Shown one piece after another: positions 28,805 to 38,226 of a stretch of DNA of 64,000 nucleotides. This DNA comes from Deltaproteobacteria bacterium (lineage in GTDB: Bacteria; Myxococcota_A; UBA796; GCA-2862545), in assembly GCA_007693595.1 (NCBI GenBank), contig REDI01000002.1, positions 62,001 through 126,000 on the forward strand. The letters run 5' to 3'. Positions within the stretch are counted from its first letter, which is position 1, and each line of letters starts with the position of its first letter. A program made the translations under genes and the position numbers. Under the pieces are notes generated by a model, which searched no databases, was not told the DNA's origin, and saw nothing but the letters and a program-made list of their open reading frames with translations.

Positions 28805-29731
28805 TCAACCTCCGTTTGGTGATGGGGACCGTCGCGAGCGCTCGGGTCCCCCCGCAGGAGCGGTCTGGTTCTCAGGGTCGGGCGCTGCGGGGGGGGAGCC
28901 GCCCCCGAGGGCGCCCTCGGGATCCGCGAAGCAACGCTGGACCACCCTCGCCATGCGCGCCGCATGGACCCCATCGAGGATGCGATGGTCGAAGGTGGCG
29001 CCGATGCGCAGGGTGTGGGCGAGGCGAGGCTGGCCGGCGTCGTCGGGGAGGATCTGCCTGCGGACAGCTCCGAGCGAGATCACCAGCGGTGCTCTGGTGT
29101 ACGGGACGAGCGGCGCGTAGGCCTCATCGAGCCCCAGAGAGCCAATGTTGGTGATAAGGGCCGAGCCGAAGGCATCCCGCGGGAGCCCCAGCCAGGTCAG
29201 GTCCAAGTTGAGCGAGTACAGGCCGAAGGCGACGAGATCGAGCAGGGGACCCACGAGGAAGCCAGGAAGCCGACGGAAGAGCTGCCGGGTGGCCTCCTTC
29301 TCGCGATCCTTACCTCGCCTCACTCGCTCCGCCGCTCCCTGAAAGGTCTGGGCGATCTCGATCAAGGTCTTGGAGGAGGGATCGCGCACCACCACGCCCG
29401 ATAGGTCGATCTCGCCGGTCTGGGGATCTTCCATGGCGACCTGAAAGAACACGGCGACCTCGCGCCGGAGGTAGAGCTTGCCGAACCGAAGGAGCGCGTT
29501 GGCATCGGGCATCTCGGCGTAGACCTCGCCCATGATCTTCGCCATCACATGCGACAGGGTCAGCCGGATGCCGGTTCGGTCCCGAAAGCGCTCGATGAAG
29601 TCGAGCATCGGATCGACCTCGACGGTCATCGCGCCGTATACTGAGGGATCGCCCATGCGGCGCCAGGTGCCAATCGCGATCCGGCGCGCGGGAGAGACCC
29701 GCTCTTTCGCGAAGAGTTCGAGGTGGGGCAA
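28805..29731 (-). CDS. Stand-alone E2-type (2-oxoacid dehydrogenase-like) acyltransferase domain protein
   Basis: A 308-residue CAT-fold acyltransferase lacking any lipoyl or peripheral-subunit-binding domain. The catalytic motif HRILDG is present in TFDHRILDGVHAARM, and ALITNIGSLGL corresponds to the conserved substrate channel strand. It resembles the isolated catalytic domain of dihydrolipoamide acyltransferases, so the acyl donor may be CoA. No E1, E3 or lipoyl protein is nearby. The TTG at 29731 has GGAGG six bases upstream and is preferred over the GTG at 29752. A TAAAGT -10-like element lies just before. Confidence 0.75.
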   Translation of the reverse strand: MPHLELFAKERVSPARRIAIGTWRRMGDPSVYGAMTVEVDPMLDFIERFRDRTGIRLTLSHVMAKIMGEVYAEMPDANALLRFGKLYLRREVAVFFQVAMEDPQTGEIDLSGVVVRDPSSKTLIEIAQTFQGAAERVRRGKDREKEATRQLFRRLPGFLVGPLLDLVAFGLYSLNLDLTWLGLPRDAFGSALITNIGSLGLDEAYAPLVPYTRAPLVISLGAVRRQILPDDAGQPRLAHTLRIGATFDHRILDGVHAARMARVVQRCFADPEGALGGGSPPAAPDPENQTAPAGGPERSRRSPSPNGG

Positions 29732-30005
29732 CGAAGACCTCCGAAAATGCACTCCACTTTACACGAGGTGTCCGTGCGCCTCGAAGCGTCTCGGCGCTCG
29801 CCCTCGCCAAGCCGCTCTGAGCGACCTGAACCACCTCGCCCCTGCGGTCAGCGATCCCGTCATTGCGACTGCCGGTCGCCCGTCCTCCAGAGACCGCGAC
29901 CGCTCACCTGGCGGCAAAAGAAAGAGGAGTGCAAGGGAAGCGTTGATGGACGGCTCGTTCACCCGGTAGCCTCAGATCGCATCCCCCGACAACCCGGACG
30001 GCCTC

Positions 30006-33000
30006 ATGCGCTCGCCTGCCCTGTTCTCTCTCGCCCTCCTCGCCGCTTGCGGCGGCTCTTCCAGCGATTCCGACGACTCATCAGGCCTCCGCGACGGCAG
30101 CCCTCCCGAGGTTCAGATCACCTCGCCGGCTGACGGGGACACCTTTCAAGAGAACCGAACCTTCCTGCTCGAGGGGCTCGTGACGAGCTCCACGGATGCT
30201 TCCTCGGATCTCTCCGCCACCTGGACCGCTGGCGGCGCAGAGCTCTGCGAACCCGCCGCACCCGCCGAGGACGGCTCCACAACCTGCGAGGCGAGGCTGG
30301 AGGCCGGCCAGTACGAGATCCGCCTGTCCGCCACCGACCAGGCCGGGCAGAGCGCGTCGAGCCGGGTCCTGATCGTCGTCCAGACCACCCAAGCCCCGAC
30401 GGTGTCGATCCTCTCGCCCCGCTCCGACGCCGGCCCCTTCTACTCGGACGTCCCCATCGCCTTCCTCGGCCGGGTCGAAGACGACATTGATGGGCCCGAG
30501 GAGATCACCGCCGCCTGGCGATCGAACCTCGACGGAGCGCTGGCCGAGCCGGCCGCACCGAACGCCTCGGGCGAGAGCGCGATCGAGACAACCCTGTCCG
30601 AGGGTGAGCACGTCGTGACCCTCACGGGAACCAACAGCGGCGGTCGCAACGGCGCAAGCCTGGTGGTCTTGCAGGTAGGCGGCGAGAACCGCCTACCCAC
30701 CTGCACCTTTGAGTCTCCCGAGGACGGCGGTGCCGAGCAGGAAGGCACCCCCGTCACCTTCCGGGCCCTCGTCGACGACGAAGACATCCCGAACAGCCAG
30801 CTCGAGGTGGTGCTCGAGAGCGACCTCGACGGCGTCCTCGCCGAGCTGGTCCCCACCGAGGAGGGCGTGGTCGAGCACGAGACGTCGAGCCTGTCCGCAG
30901 GCACCCACCAGATCCTCCTCACCGCGACCGACGAGGTCGGCGGGGCCTGCGAGGCCACCCTGATCTGGACGGTGGGCTCCCCCCCGATCCTCGACGTGAT
31001 CTCGCCCTTGGATGGCAGCGTCATCGCCGTCGGAGAGCCCCTGAGCCTGATCACCGAGTCGAGCGACGCCTTCTTCGGGCCCTCCGAGCTCGAGGTCACC
31101 TGGTACACCCCCTCGATCGGCGAGTTCATCGTCGCGACGCCAAACGCCGAAGGTCGAACCTCCAACCTCTTCGGAGGGCTAGGGGCCGGGGCGCACGTCC
31201 TGACGGCCCGCGTGACGAACCCCGACGGGATCTACACCCTCGTCTCGCGCGACGTGGTCATCAACAATCCCCCTTCCCGACCCGAGGTCCGCATCGAGCC
31301 CGAGCTCCCTGTGACCGCGGATGGCCTCGAGGCCATCATCGACGTGGCGTCGGTCGATCCCGAGGGGCTCGAGGTCAGCTACCGCTACGCCTGGCACCTC
31401 GATGGGGAGCTCTTCGAGTCGAGCACCGGGCCACAGGTCGCTTCCGAGCACACCGCCAAGGGTCAGACCTGGCAGCTCGACGTCTTCCCGAGCGACGGGC
31501 TGAGCGAGGGGCCGGCGGGCACGTCCGAGGTCACGATCGGCAACACACCTCCAACCGCGAGCGCCCCGAGCATCGTGCCCGAGGTCGGCCCCCTGCCCGC
31601 GCAGACCCACCAAGACCTACGCTGCGTCCCAGGCCTGCTCGATGATGACGACCCGGAAGACACCGTCGTTCCCCTCTTCGCCTGGACGGTCAATGGCTCG
31701 CCAGCCTCCTCGACGACCGACCTCCTTCCCTTCTCCGAGCACGCGAGCGGCGATGAGGTCGTCTGCATCGTCACCCCCTACGACGGCGAGGATGAGGGGG
31801 TTCCTGCGTCCTCCCCCGGGATCTTCGTCACCAACACGCCCCCGACCATCAGCAGTGTCACGATCAGCCCCCTCGAGCCTCGGGCCAACCAGGAGCTCAC
31901 CTGCTCGTGGGGGGGCTTCGACGACCCCGATGGCGACGAGGATCAGTCCTACGTCGCCTGGTTCATCGACGGAGAACCCGTGGGCACGGGTCCCGTTCTC
32001 GAAGGCGGCTTCGTCCGGGGCGACACCGTGCGGTGCGAGGTCACCGCCTCCGACGGGTTCGACGACGGCAACACCCTCAGCGCCGAGGTCGAGGTGCAGA
32101 ACAGCCCGCCCACCGTCGACGCCGTCGCCATCAGCCCGCCCTCGGCCGACACCTCCACCCCCCTCGAGTGCAGCTACACCGGCTTCGATGACCCCGACGG
32201 CGACGACGATCACTCCCGGGTTCGCTGGTATGTGAACGAAGAGCCAGTCGGGACGAACCCCACCCTCTCACAGAACCGCACCGAGCGCGGAGACGACGTC
32301 CGCTGCGAGGTCACACCCCACGACAACATCGACGCCGGCACGCCCATCTCGGCCAGCATCACCATTCAGAACGCGATCCCCAGCGTCGCGTCGGTCCAGA
32401 TCCTCCCAGCAGCACCGGGTGTGCTCGATGAGGTCGCCTGTAGCTGGTCGGGATTCTCCGACGCCGACTTCGACGAAGACCAGAGCCGCGTGCAGTGGTT
32501 CGTCGGGGACGAGCCCGCGGGCCAAGAGCCCATCCTCTCGGGCTCCTTCGTCAAAGAGGACGCGCTGACCTGCCAGGTCACCCCCTACGACGGGCGAGAT
32601 GAAGGCGAGCCGGTCCTCGCCACCGTCCTCGCGGTCAATACCGCCCCCTCCATCGATACCGTGCAGATCATTCCCGAGGAACCCGACCTCGACGACGCCT
32701 TGTCGTGCGAGTGGGACGGCTTCGACGACCCCGACGAGGGCGACGAAGACCTCTCGATCGTCGAGTGGTTGGTCGGAGACGAGGTCATCTCGACCTCCGC
32801 GGAGCTCGATGTCGAGGTGGACCGCGAGCAGCCCATCACCTGCCGCGTCACCCCCTTCGACGGGGAGGACTACGGCGAGCCCATCGAGCGCGCCGTCATG
32901 GTCGGCAACCGCCTGCCGTCGATCGACTCCGTCTCGATCACCCCGCTCAACCCTGTGACCTCGAACAACCTGCTCTGCTCCTACGAGGGTTTCCACGACC

Positions 33001-36000
33001 CCGACGGGGACGACGACCACTCCTTCATCGACTGGTTCATCGACGGGGAGCCTGCGGGCGGAGGCGACACCCTCGAAAACGGACTTACGGCCAAGGGGCG
33101 AAACATCCGATGCCGCGTGACCCCGAACGACGGCATCGCCTCGGCCCCCCCCGTCAACGCCACCACCGTGATCCAGAACAGCCTTCCGTCCATCGCGTCC
33201 GCAACGATCACCCCCTCCGAGGCGCGTATCGACGATCCGCTGGCCTGTTCTTGGACCGGCTTTGAGGATGACGACCCCGATGACACCGACCAGAGCTTCG
33301 TCGAGTGGTACCGCGACGGCAGCCTCATTGGAACCGGAGAGTCGCTCACCTCGGGCTACCGCAAGGACGACGACGTCATCTGCCAGGTCACCGCCTTCGA
33401 TGGCGACGACGAGGGCAACACCGTCACCAGCTCCATCCGGATCCTGAACACCGCCCCCTCGATCGGCTCCGTCACCCTCAGCCCACACGACCCTGGGGTA
33501 GGTCAGCTCATGTCCTGCTCCTGGGAGGGCTTCTCCGACGATGATCCCGGCGACACGGATCAGTCGGTCGCGGAGTGGTACGTCAACAGCATCAAGCGAG
33601 GTGAAGGCCCGACCTTCTCGTGGGACTTCGAACGAGGGGACCAGATCGAGTGCCGCGTACGCCCCTTCGATGGCGACGACTACGGTGTGATGCTCGCCGA
33701 CTCCACCACCGTCGTCAACTCCCCACCCCAGATCGACGCGGTCGTGATCGATCCCCCCAACCCCGACGTCAGCCAGGACCTCACCTGCGACTACATCGGC
33801 TACTCCGACCCCGACAACGATCCCAGCCAGTCGCGCATCCAGTGGACTATCGAGGGAGGCGAAACGATCGAGGGACCCGTCTTGCCGAAGGGATCAGCCC
33901 TCCGCGACCAGAGCGTCCTCTGCGAGGTCACGCCGTTCGACGGCATCGACGAGGGCCTCGCCTTGACCGCGTCGGTCGTGATCGGCAACGCGCCTCCCAG
34001 TGTCAGCGGCGTGCACATCACGCCCTCCGAGGCCACCGTGCTCACCGAGAGCCTGACCTGCAACTGGACCTTTCACGACGACGACGACGACGGCGACGAG
34101 AGCACCGTGCTGTGGATGCGCGGCGATGAGGAGCTCGGCGATGAGCCCACCCTCGCGGGCGGCTACGTCAAGGACGACGCCATCACCTGCATCGTGACGC
34201 CCGACGACGGCCGAGACACCGGCGAAGAGGTGGCGACCACCCTCGTCATCGGCAACGTCGCGCCCGAGATCACAGGCCTCTCCTTCGACCCCGCTGAGCC
34301 CTTGACCGACAGCCTGTTGCGGGTGCACGCCGAGGTCGACGACCCCGACATCGCGGACATCCACACCTTCACCTACCGCTGGTCGGTCGGCGGCGCCGAG
34401 CTGGGCCTGAGCCCGACCACCGACCGGCTCAGCGGATCGCACTTCAGCAAGGGCGAGGACGTGGAAGTCGAGGTCGTCGCGAGCGACGGCGACGACGACA
34501 GTGAACCCGTGTCGATCGAGACGGTCGTGGCCAACTCCCCGCCGAGCCTCACCGGGATAAGCTTCAGCGCGCCCGAGGTTCAAACCGAGCAGTCGATCAC
34601 CTGCACGGGCGAAGGCTTCGACGATCCCGACGACGGAGACCCACAGATCATCGAGTACCAATGGCGCCTGAACAGCCCCAGCGGCTCCGTGCTCGCCGAG
34701 ACCGCTACCCTGCCGAGCGCCCCGGACAAGGACAACACCCTCTTCTGTATCGCGACCCCCTTCGACGGGGAAGATCACGGAGTCCCGGTCCAAGCCAGCG
34801 TGCCGGTGGTCAACACCCCACCCGTCGTCGAAGAGGCCTGGATCACGCCGCCCGATCCCCTCACCAACACCACCCTGAACGCCCACGTCGACACCTACGA
34901 CCCCGACGCGGGGGACACCGTCACGGTGCAGTACGACTGGGACGTCGGCAGCGGGTGGATGGGTATCAACAGCGCGACCCTCCCTGGGGAACACTTCAGC
35001 CGCGGGCAGTCGGTCCGAATGCGGGCGAGGGGCTTCGATGGCGACGACTGGGGCCCATGGACAAGCTCGAGCCCGATCGAGATCGGCAACACGCCGCCCT
35101 CCATCACGGGTGCCGCGCTCGATGCGTCGACCGCGCAGTTCGGAGATACCGTCACCTGTAGCGCGGTCGGGTATTCCGATGATGACGGGGATCCCGATCG
35201 CTCACGCTTCCGCTGGACCCACAACGGATCCCAGGTTTCTCTCAACGCCACGATCACGATCAACGCGGACTATCGCGACGGTGGCCTGGTCTGCACCGTG
35301 ACGGCACACGACGACACCGACGCAGGCAACGTCGAGTCCGTCTCGCTGCCCGTGCTGAACACCCCGCCGGTGGTCGAGTTCGTCACCATCATCACCAAAG
35401 ACCCGCGGACCCTCGACGACCTCGAGATCGACTTCGACGCTGCCGACCCCGACCCCGGCGATCTCGATGGACTGACGTTCGAGTTCGCCTGGTATGATAG
35501 CGGCGGTGGCCTCGGCTTCACCGGCAAGACGCTGCCGTCGGGCATGACGAAGAAAGATTACGATTATCACGTTCGCATACGGACCCACGACGGCCGAGAC
35601 TGGAGCCCATGGGAGACCTCGGAGAAGGTCCTGGTGCTCAACACGCCTCCGACCGCCACCTCGGTCACGATCTCGCCTACGACCGCCTCGCCTGGTCTCA
35701 CCTCCTTCAGCTGCTCGGTCGACGACTACCACGACGACGACGGAGATCGCGAAGCGACCGAGTTCACCTGGATCGTCAACAGCCGTACCGTCGGGGAGGG
35801 AGCGGACATCGTCTTGGACGTCTCGGGGGGCGATCAGGTCACCTGCCGGGCCGCGGTCTTCGACGGCGAAGACTACGGACCTACGCTCTTCGCTTCGATG
35901 GAGGTCGACGACCCGCCGAATCTCGGCGACACCGCAGACCTCATCTCGGGTCCGATCTTCGACCAACCCCTGGGAGCCGACCTGGGCTACGCCTGGGCCT

Positions 36001-37043
36001 CGGGGGACGTGTGGGTCTCGGCGTGGATCCTGCCCGATGTGCGCGCAGAATACCCCGACGCGACGCTCCAGTGCCGGTCCGGCAAGATCCAGTCGAGCGG
36101 AGACCTCCCGCCCTGGCTCGGGTGGACAACCTGCGAGGAGTCGGGTTTCAACCCCTCTCTCAACCCGCACTCCACCGGGGACGGCCTGTACGCCACCGAG
36201 GTGCGCGTCACGGCCAGCGGGGGCTTCTCCGAGAACCCGGTCCGCCAGACGTACTACCTGCACCGCTCCCTCGAAGGGGCGACCGCCTGCGACGTGGGAT
36301 TCTCCGCCGAGGAGATCGCGGACGCCGCGCGCCACGCCTTCCGCGGAGAGGCCCGATCCGGCTTCTTCCGACCGAACGGCAGCCCGGGTGAGGACGGCTA
36401 CGTGCAGCTCAGCAACCCCTTTATCGCCATCCGGTTCAACATCCCGCAGCACCAGCACCACGGCTTCATCAACCCCGTCCACCACGGCGACTTCGGTGAC
36501 ACCGACCCGCGGCTCACCGGCGAGGTGCAGGGGCTGAGCCTTCGTCGCCGCTTCGAGCTGGTCAACGGCGGAGAGTACCTGGTGATGACCCGCCGCTACG
36601 CCTCGCGACGCCTAGAGGGGGAGTGCGGAGTGCTCAACGTGCGACGCCGTGTCCCCTACGGCCAGCCCGGCGCGCATCGCTACTTCCACTGCGACGCGAT
36701 CGTCTTCGACGCCGACGGGGTAGGGGTGTGCATGAGGCTCGACGGCGGTGGCCGGCTCGAGGTGTCGAACGGCTGGCGTCTCGGAGACTGGCGCATGGAC
36801 TACCTCGAGAGGCTGACGAAGTGGTGGGAGGGCGACGACAACGTCCGAGAAGGCGTCGACAACACCATGTGGCGCGAGCTCGTGAGTGAGTACAAGACCG
36901 TCAACGGGCACCCGACCTCGCGGGCCTTCAGCCCGAAGTGCTGGACCAGCCCCAACTGTGCCGACAACATGGGGACCCTGTGGGGCACCTTCGGGGTGGG
37001 GCGCGCCTTGTACCTCCCCGACGCGGACTTCTACGACTTCTAG
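30006..37043 (+). CDS. Giant repeat lipoprotein with 16 Ig-like repeats
   Basis: A 2345-residue predicted surface lipoprotein. The lipobox LAAC is followed by a Ser/Asp tether (SSSDSDDSSG). Residues about 33-425 hold four Ig-like domains; about 426-512 is a transition domain. Residues about 513-1970 hold 16 repeats of about 91 residues, each opening with an NTPPTIS-type linker and most carrying LxCxWxGF, an acidic DPDGDEDQS loop (possibly Ca2+-binding) and CxVTPxDG. Repeats 1-10, 12, 14 and 16 have one Cys pair; 11, 13 and 15 have none. Residues about 1970-2345 form a distinct domain with a His-rich patch (HQHHGFINPVHH, about 2149-2160) and several Cys. Function unknown; adhesion or matrix roles are typical of such proteins. 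Confidence 0.85.
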   Translation: MRSPALFSLALLAACGGSSSDSDDSSGLRDGSPPEVQITSPADGDTFQENRTFLLEGLVTSSTDASSDLSATWTAGGAELCEPAAPAEDGSTTCEARLEAGQYEIRLSATDQAGQSASSRVLIVVQTTQAPTVSILSPRSDAGPFYSDVPIAFLGRVEDDIDGPEEITAAWRSNLDGALAEPAAPNASGESAIETTLSEGEHVVTLTGTNSGGRNGASLVVLQVGGENRLPTCTFESPEDGGAEQEGTPVTFRALVDDEDIPNSQLEVVLESDLDGVLAELVPTEEGVVEHETSSLSAGTHQILLTATDEVGGACEATLIWTVGSPPILDVISPLDGSVIAVGEPLSLITESSDAFFGPSELEVTWYTPSIGEFIVATPNAEGRTSNLFGGLGAGAHVLTARVTNPDGIYTLVSRDVVINNPPSRPEVRIEPELPVTADGLEAIIDVASVDPEGLEVSYRYAWHLDGELFESSTGPQVASEHTAKGQTWQLDVFPSDGLSEGPAGTSEVTIGNTPPTASAPSIVPEVGPLPAQTHQDLRCVPGLLDDDDPEDTVVPLFAWTVNGSPASSTTDLLPFSEHASGDEVVCIVTPYDGEDEGVPASSPGIFVTNTPPTISSVTISPLEPRANQELTCSWGGFDDPDGDEDQSYVAWFIDGEPVGTGPVLEGGFVRGDTVRCEVTASDGFDDGNTLSAEVEVQNSPPTVDAVAISPPSADTSTPLECSYTGFDDPDGDDDHSRVRWYVNEEPVGTNPTLSQNRTERGDDVRCEVTPHDNIDAGTPISASITIQNAIPSVASVQILPAAPGVLDEVACSWSGFSDADFDEDQSRVQWFVGDEPAGQEPILSGSFVKEDALTCQVTPYDGRDEGEPVLATVLAVNTAPSIDTVQIIPEEPDLDDALSCEWDGFDDPDEGDEDLSIVEWLVGDEVISTSAELDVEVDREQPITCRVTPFDGEDYGEPIERAVMVGNRLPSIDSVSITPLNPVTSNNLLCSYEGFHDPDGDDDHSFIDWFIDGEPAGGGDTLENGLTAKGRNIRCRVTPNDGIASAPPVNATTVIQNSLPSIASATITPSEARIDDPLACSWTGFEDDDPDDTDQSFVEWYRDGSLIGTGESLTSGYRKDDDVICQVTAFDGDDEGNTVTSSIRILNTAPSIGSVTLSPHDPGVGQLMSCSWEGFSDDDPGDTDQSVAEWYVNSIKRGEGPTFSWDFERGDQIECRVRPFDGDDYGVMLADSTTVVNSPPQIDAVVIDPPNPDVSQDLTCDYIGYSDPDNDPSQSRIQWTIEGGETIEGPVLPKGSALRDQSVLCEVTPFDGIDEGLALTASVVIGNAPPSVSGVHITPSEATVLTESLTCNWTFHDDDDDGDESTVLWMRGDEELGDEPTLAGGYVKDDAITCIVTPDDGRDTGEEVATTLVIGNVAPEITGLSFDPAEPLTDSLLRVHAEVDDPDIADIHTFTYRWSVGGAELGLSPTTDRLSGSHFSKGEDVEVEVVASDGDDDSEPVSIETVVANSPPSLTGISFSAPEVQTEQSITCTGEGFDDPDDGDPQIIEYQWRLNSPSGSVLAETATLPSAPDKDNTLFCIATPFDGEDHGVPVQASVPVVNTPPVVEEAWITPPDPLTNTTLNAHVDTYDPDAGDTVTVQYDWDVGSGWMGINSATLPGEHFSRGQSVRMRARGFDGDDWGPWTSSSPIEIGNTPPSITGAALDASTAQFGDTVTCSAVGYSDDDGDPDRSRFRWTHNGSQVSLNATITINADYRDGGLVCTVTAHDDTDAGNVESVSLPVLNTPPVVEFVTIITKDPRTLDDLEIDFDAADPDPGDLDGLTFEFAWYDSGGGLGFTGKTLPSGMTKKDYDYHVRIRTHDGRDWSPWETSEKVLVLNTPPTATSVTISPTTASPGLTSFSCSVDDYHDDDGDREATEFTWIVNSRTVGEGADIVLDVSGGDQVTCRAAVFDGEDYGPTLFASMEVDDPPNLGDTADLISGPIFDQPLGADLGYAWASGDVWVSAWILPDVRAEYPDATLQCRSGKIQSSGDLPPWLGWTTCEESGFNPSLNPHSTGDGLYATEVRVTASGGFSENPVRQTYYLHRSLEGATACDVGFSAEEIADAARHAFRGEARSGFFRPNGSPGEDGYVQLSNPFIAIRFNIPQHQHHGFINPVHHGDFGDTDPRLTGEVQGLSLRRRFELVNGGEYLVMTRRYASRRLEGECGVLNVRRRVPYGQPGAHRYFHCDAIVFDADGVGVCMRLDGGGRLEVSNGWRLGDWRMDYLERLTKWWEGDDNVREGVDNTMWRELVSEYKTVNGHPTSRAFSPKCWTSPNCADNMGTLWGTFGVGRALYLPDADFYDF
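31542..35910 (+). repeat. Sixteen diverged tandem coding repeats of about 273 bases
   Basis: This part of the giant lipoprotein gene encodes 16 consecutive repeats, recognisable by the linker AACACNCCNCC and the motifs GGCTTCGACGACCCCGA-like and GTCACCCCCTNCGACGG-like. Copies differ strongly at the nucleotide level, so the repeats are old rather than recently amplified. Cys-free copies occupy positions 11, 13 and 15. Confidence 0.8.
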
Positions 37044-37070
37044 CAGCCTGTCGCGCGCACGGACCGAGTG

Positions 37071-37104
37071 ACCTCCCCCACCCGAGCGGTGCGGGGAGGT
37101 TTCT
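37071..37104 (+). terminator. Rho-independent terminator after the giant lipoprotein gene
   Basis: ACCTCCCC (37071-37078) pairs perfectly with GGGGAGGT (37093-37100) across a 14-base loop, followed by TTCTT. It lies 28 bases after the stop and separates the gene from hemH. Confidence 0.75.
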
Positions 37105-37159
37105 TGTCGTGGCGAACCGGATACAGCGCCCCTCCAAGCCGCCACTCAAGGATCGACCC

Positions 37160-38200
37160 ATGACCGTGCCCACGACCGGGGTCCTGCTCGTCAACCTCGG
37201 CACCCCCGACGCCCCCACCACCAGGGCCGTCCGCCGCTACCTGCGTGAGTTCCTCATGGATCCGCGCGTGCTCGACATCAGCGGCGCGAGCCGCTGGGCG
37301 CTGGTCAACCTGATCATCGCCCCGACCCGCAGCCCCAAGAGCGCGGCGGCCTACCGAGAGGTCTGGACCGAGCGTGGATCTCCGCTGCTCGTCGCCAGCC
37401 AGGATCTCACCGCCGCGGTCCAGCAGAAGCTCGGTCCCCGCTTCAAGGTCGCGCTGGGCATGCGCTACCAGAACCCGAGCATCGGCGCCGCCCTCGAAGA
37501 GCTCCGACGCGAGCCCCTCGACCGGCTGGTGGTGGTGCCACTCTTTCCCCAATACAGCTCCGCGGCCAGTGGATCGGCAGTCGAGAAGGTCTTTGAGGAG
37601 CTCGCGGCCGACTGGAACATCCCTAGCGTGCGCGTCCTGGCTGACTTCTATGAACACCCCGGGTTCATCCAGGCCCAGGCCACCGTCGCCCAGCGCAGCC
37701 TCGCCAGCTTCGAGCCCGATCGGGTGCTCATGAGCTTCCACGGCCTGCCGGAGCGCCACGTCAAGAAGAGCTGGGCACAGGGCTTCTCCGGCTGCGACCT
37801 GAAAGGACCTTGCCCCCCGATCGGCGAGGGCAACCGCTACTGCTACCGAGCACAGTGCTACGCCACGGCCCGCGCCCTCGCCAAGGCGATGGGCCTCTCC
37901 GAGGGCGACTACGAGGTAAGCTTCCAGTCCCGGCTCGGCCGTGACCCCTGGATCAAGCCGTACACCGATCTCTTGCTGCCCAAGCTGGCCCAGCGCGGGG
38001 TCAAACGACTCGCCGTCATGTGCCCCGCCTTCGTGGCCGACTGTCTCGAGACCCTCGAAGAGATCGGCATCCGCGCCCGCGAGGACTGGAGAGCAGCCGG
38101 CGGCGAGGCCCTGCACCTGATCCCCTGCGTCAACGCCGAGCCCGAGTGGGCCGAGGCCGTCGCCGAGATGGTGCGGGTCGAGGCGGCGCCTACAAGGTAA
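37160..38200 (+). CDS. hemH: Ferrochelatase with internal [2Fe-2S] cysteine segment
   Basis: A 346-residue enzyme inserting Fe2+ into protoporphyrin IX, the last haem step. LVNLGTPDAP opens the fold, His194 in SFHGLPERH is the catalytic/metal residue, and the conserved acidic motif ADCLETLEEI is near the C-terminus. Cys212, Cys218, Cys228 and Cys233 (C-x5-C-x9-C-x4-C) form the internal about 20-residue cluster segment known from the Myxococcus xanthus class of ferrochelatases. The start at 37160 is set by homology; no strong SD. Monocistronic, behind a terminator, with GATAC about 36 bases before the ATG. Confidence 0.95.
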   Translation: MTVPTTGVLLVNLGTPDAPTTRAVRRYLREFLMDPRVLDISGASRWALVNLIIAPTRSPKSAAAYREVWTERGSPLLVASQDLTAAVQQKLGPRFKVALGMRYQNPSIGAALEELRREPLDRLVVVPLFPQYSSAASGSAVEKVFEELAADWNIPSVRVLADFYEHPGFIQAQATVAQRSLASFEPDRVLMSFHGLPERHVKKSWAQGFSGCDLKGPCPPIGEGNRYCYRAQCYATARALAKAMGLSEGDYEVSFQSRLGRDPWIKPYTDLLLPKLAQRGVKRLAVMCPAFVADCLETLEEIGIRAREDWRAAGGEALHLIPCVNAEPEWAEAVAEMVRVEAAPTR

Positions 38201-38226
38201 AGCCGCCGCGTGGGCGTCGCACCGCC

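Noticed and set aside
31542-35910. Regularly spaced repeats that might suggest a CRISPR array
   Set aside because: The period is about 273 bases, units are diverged and the frame is open throughout; they are protein repeats.
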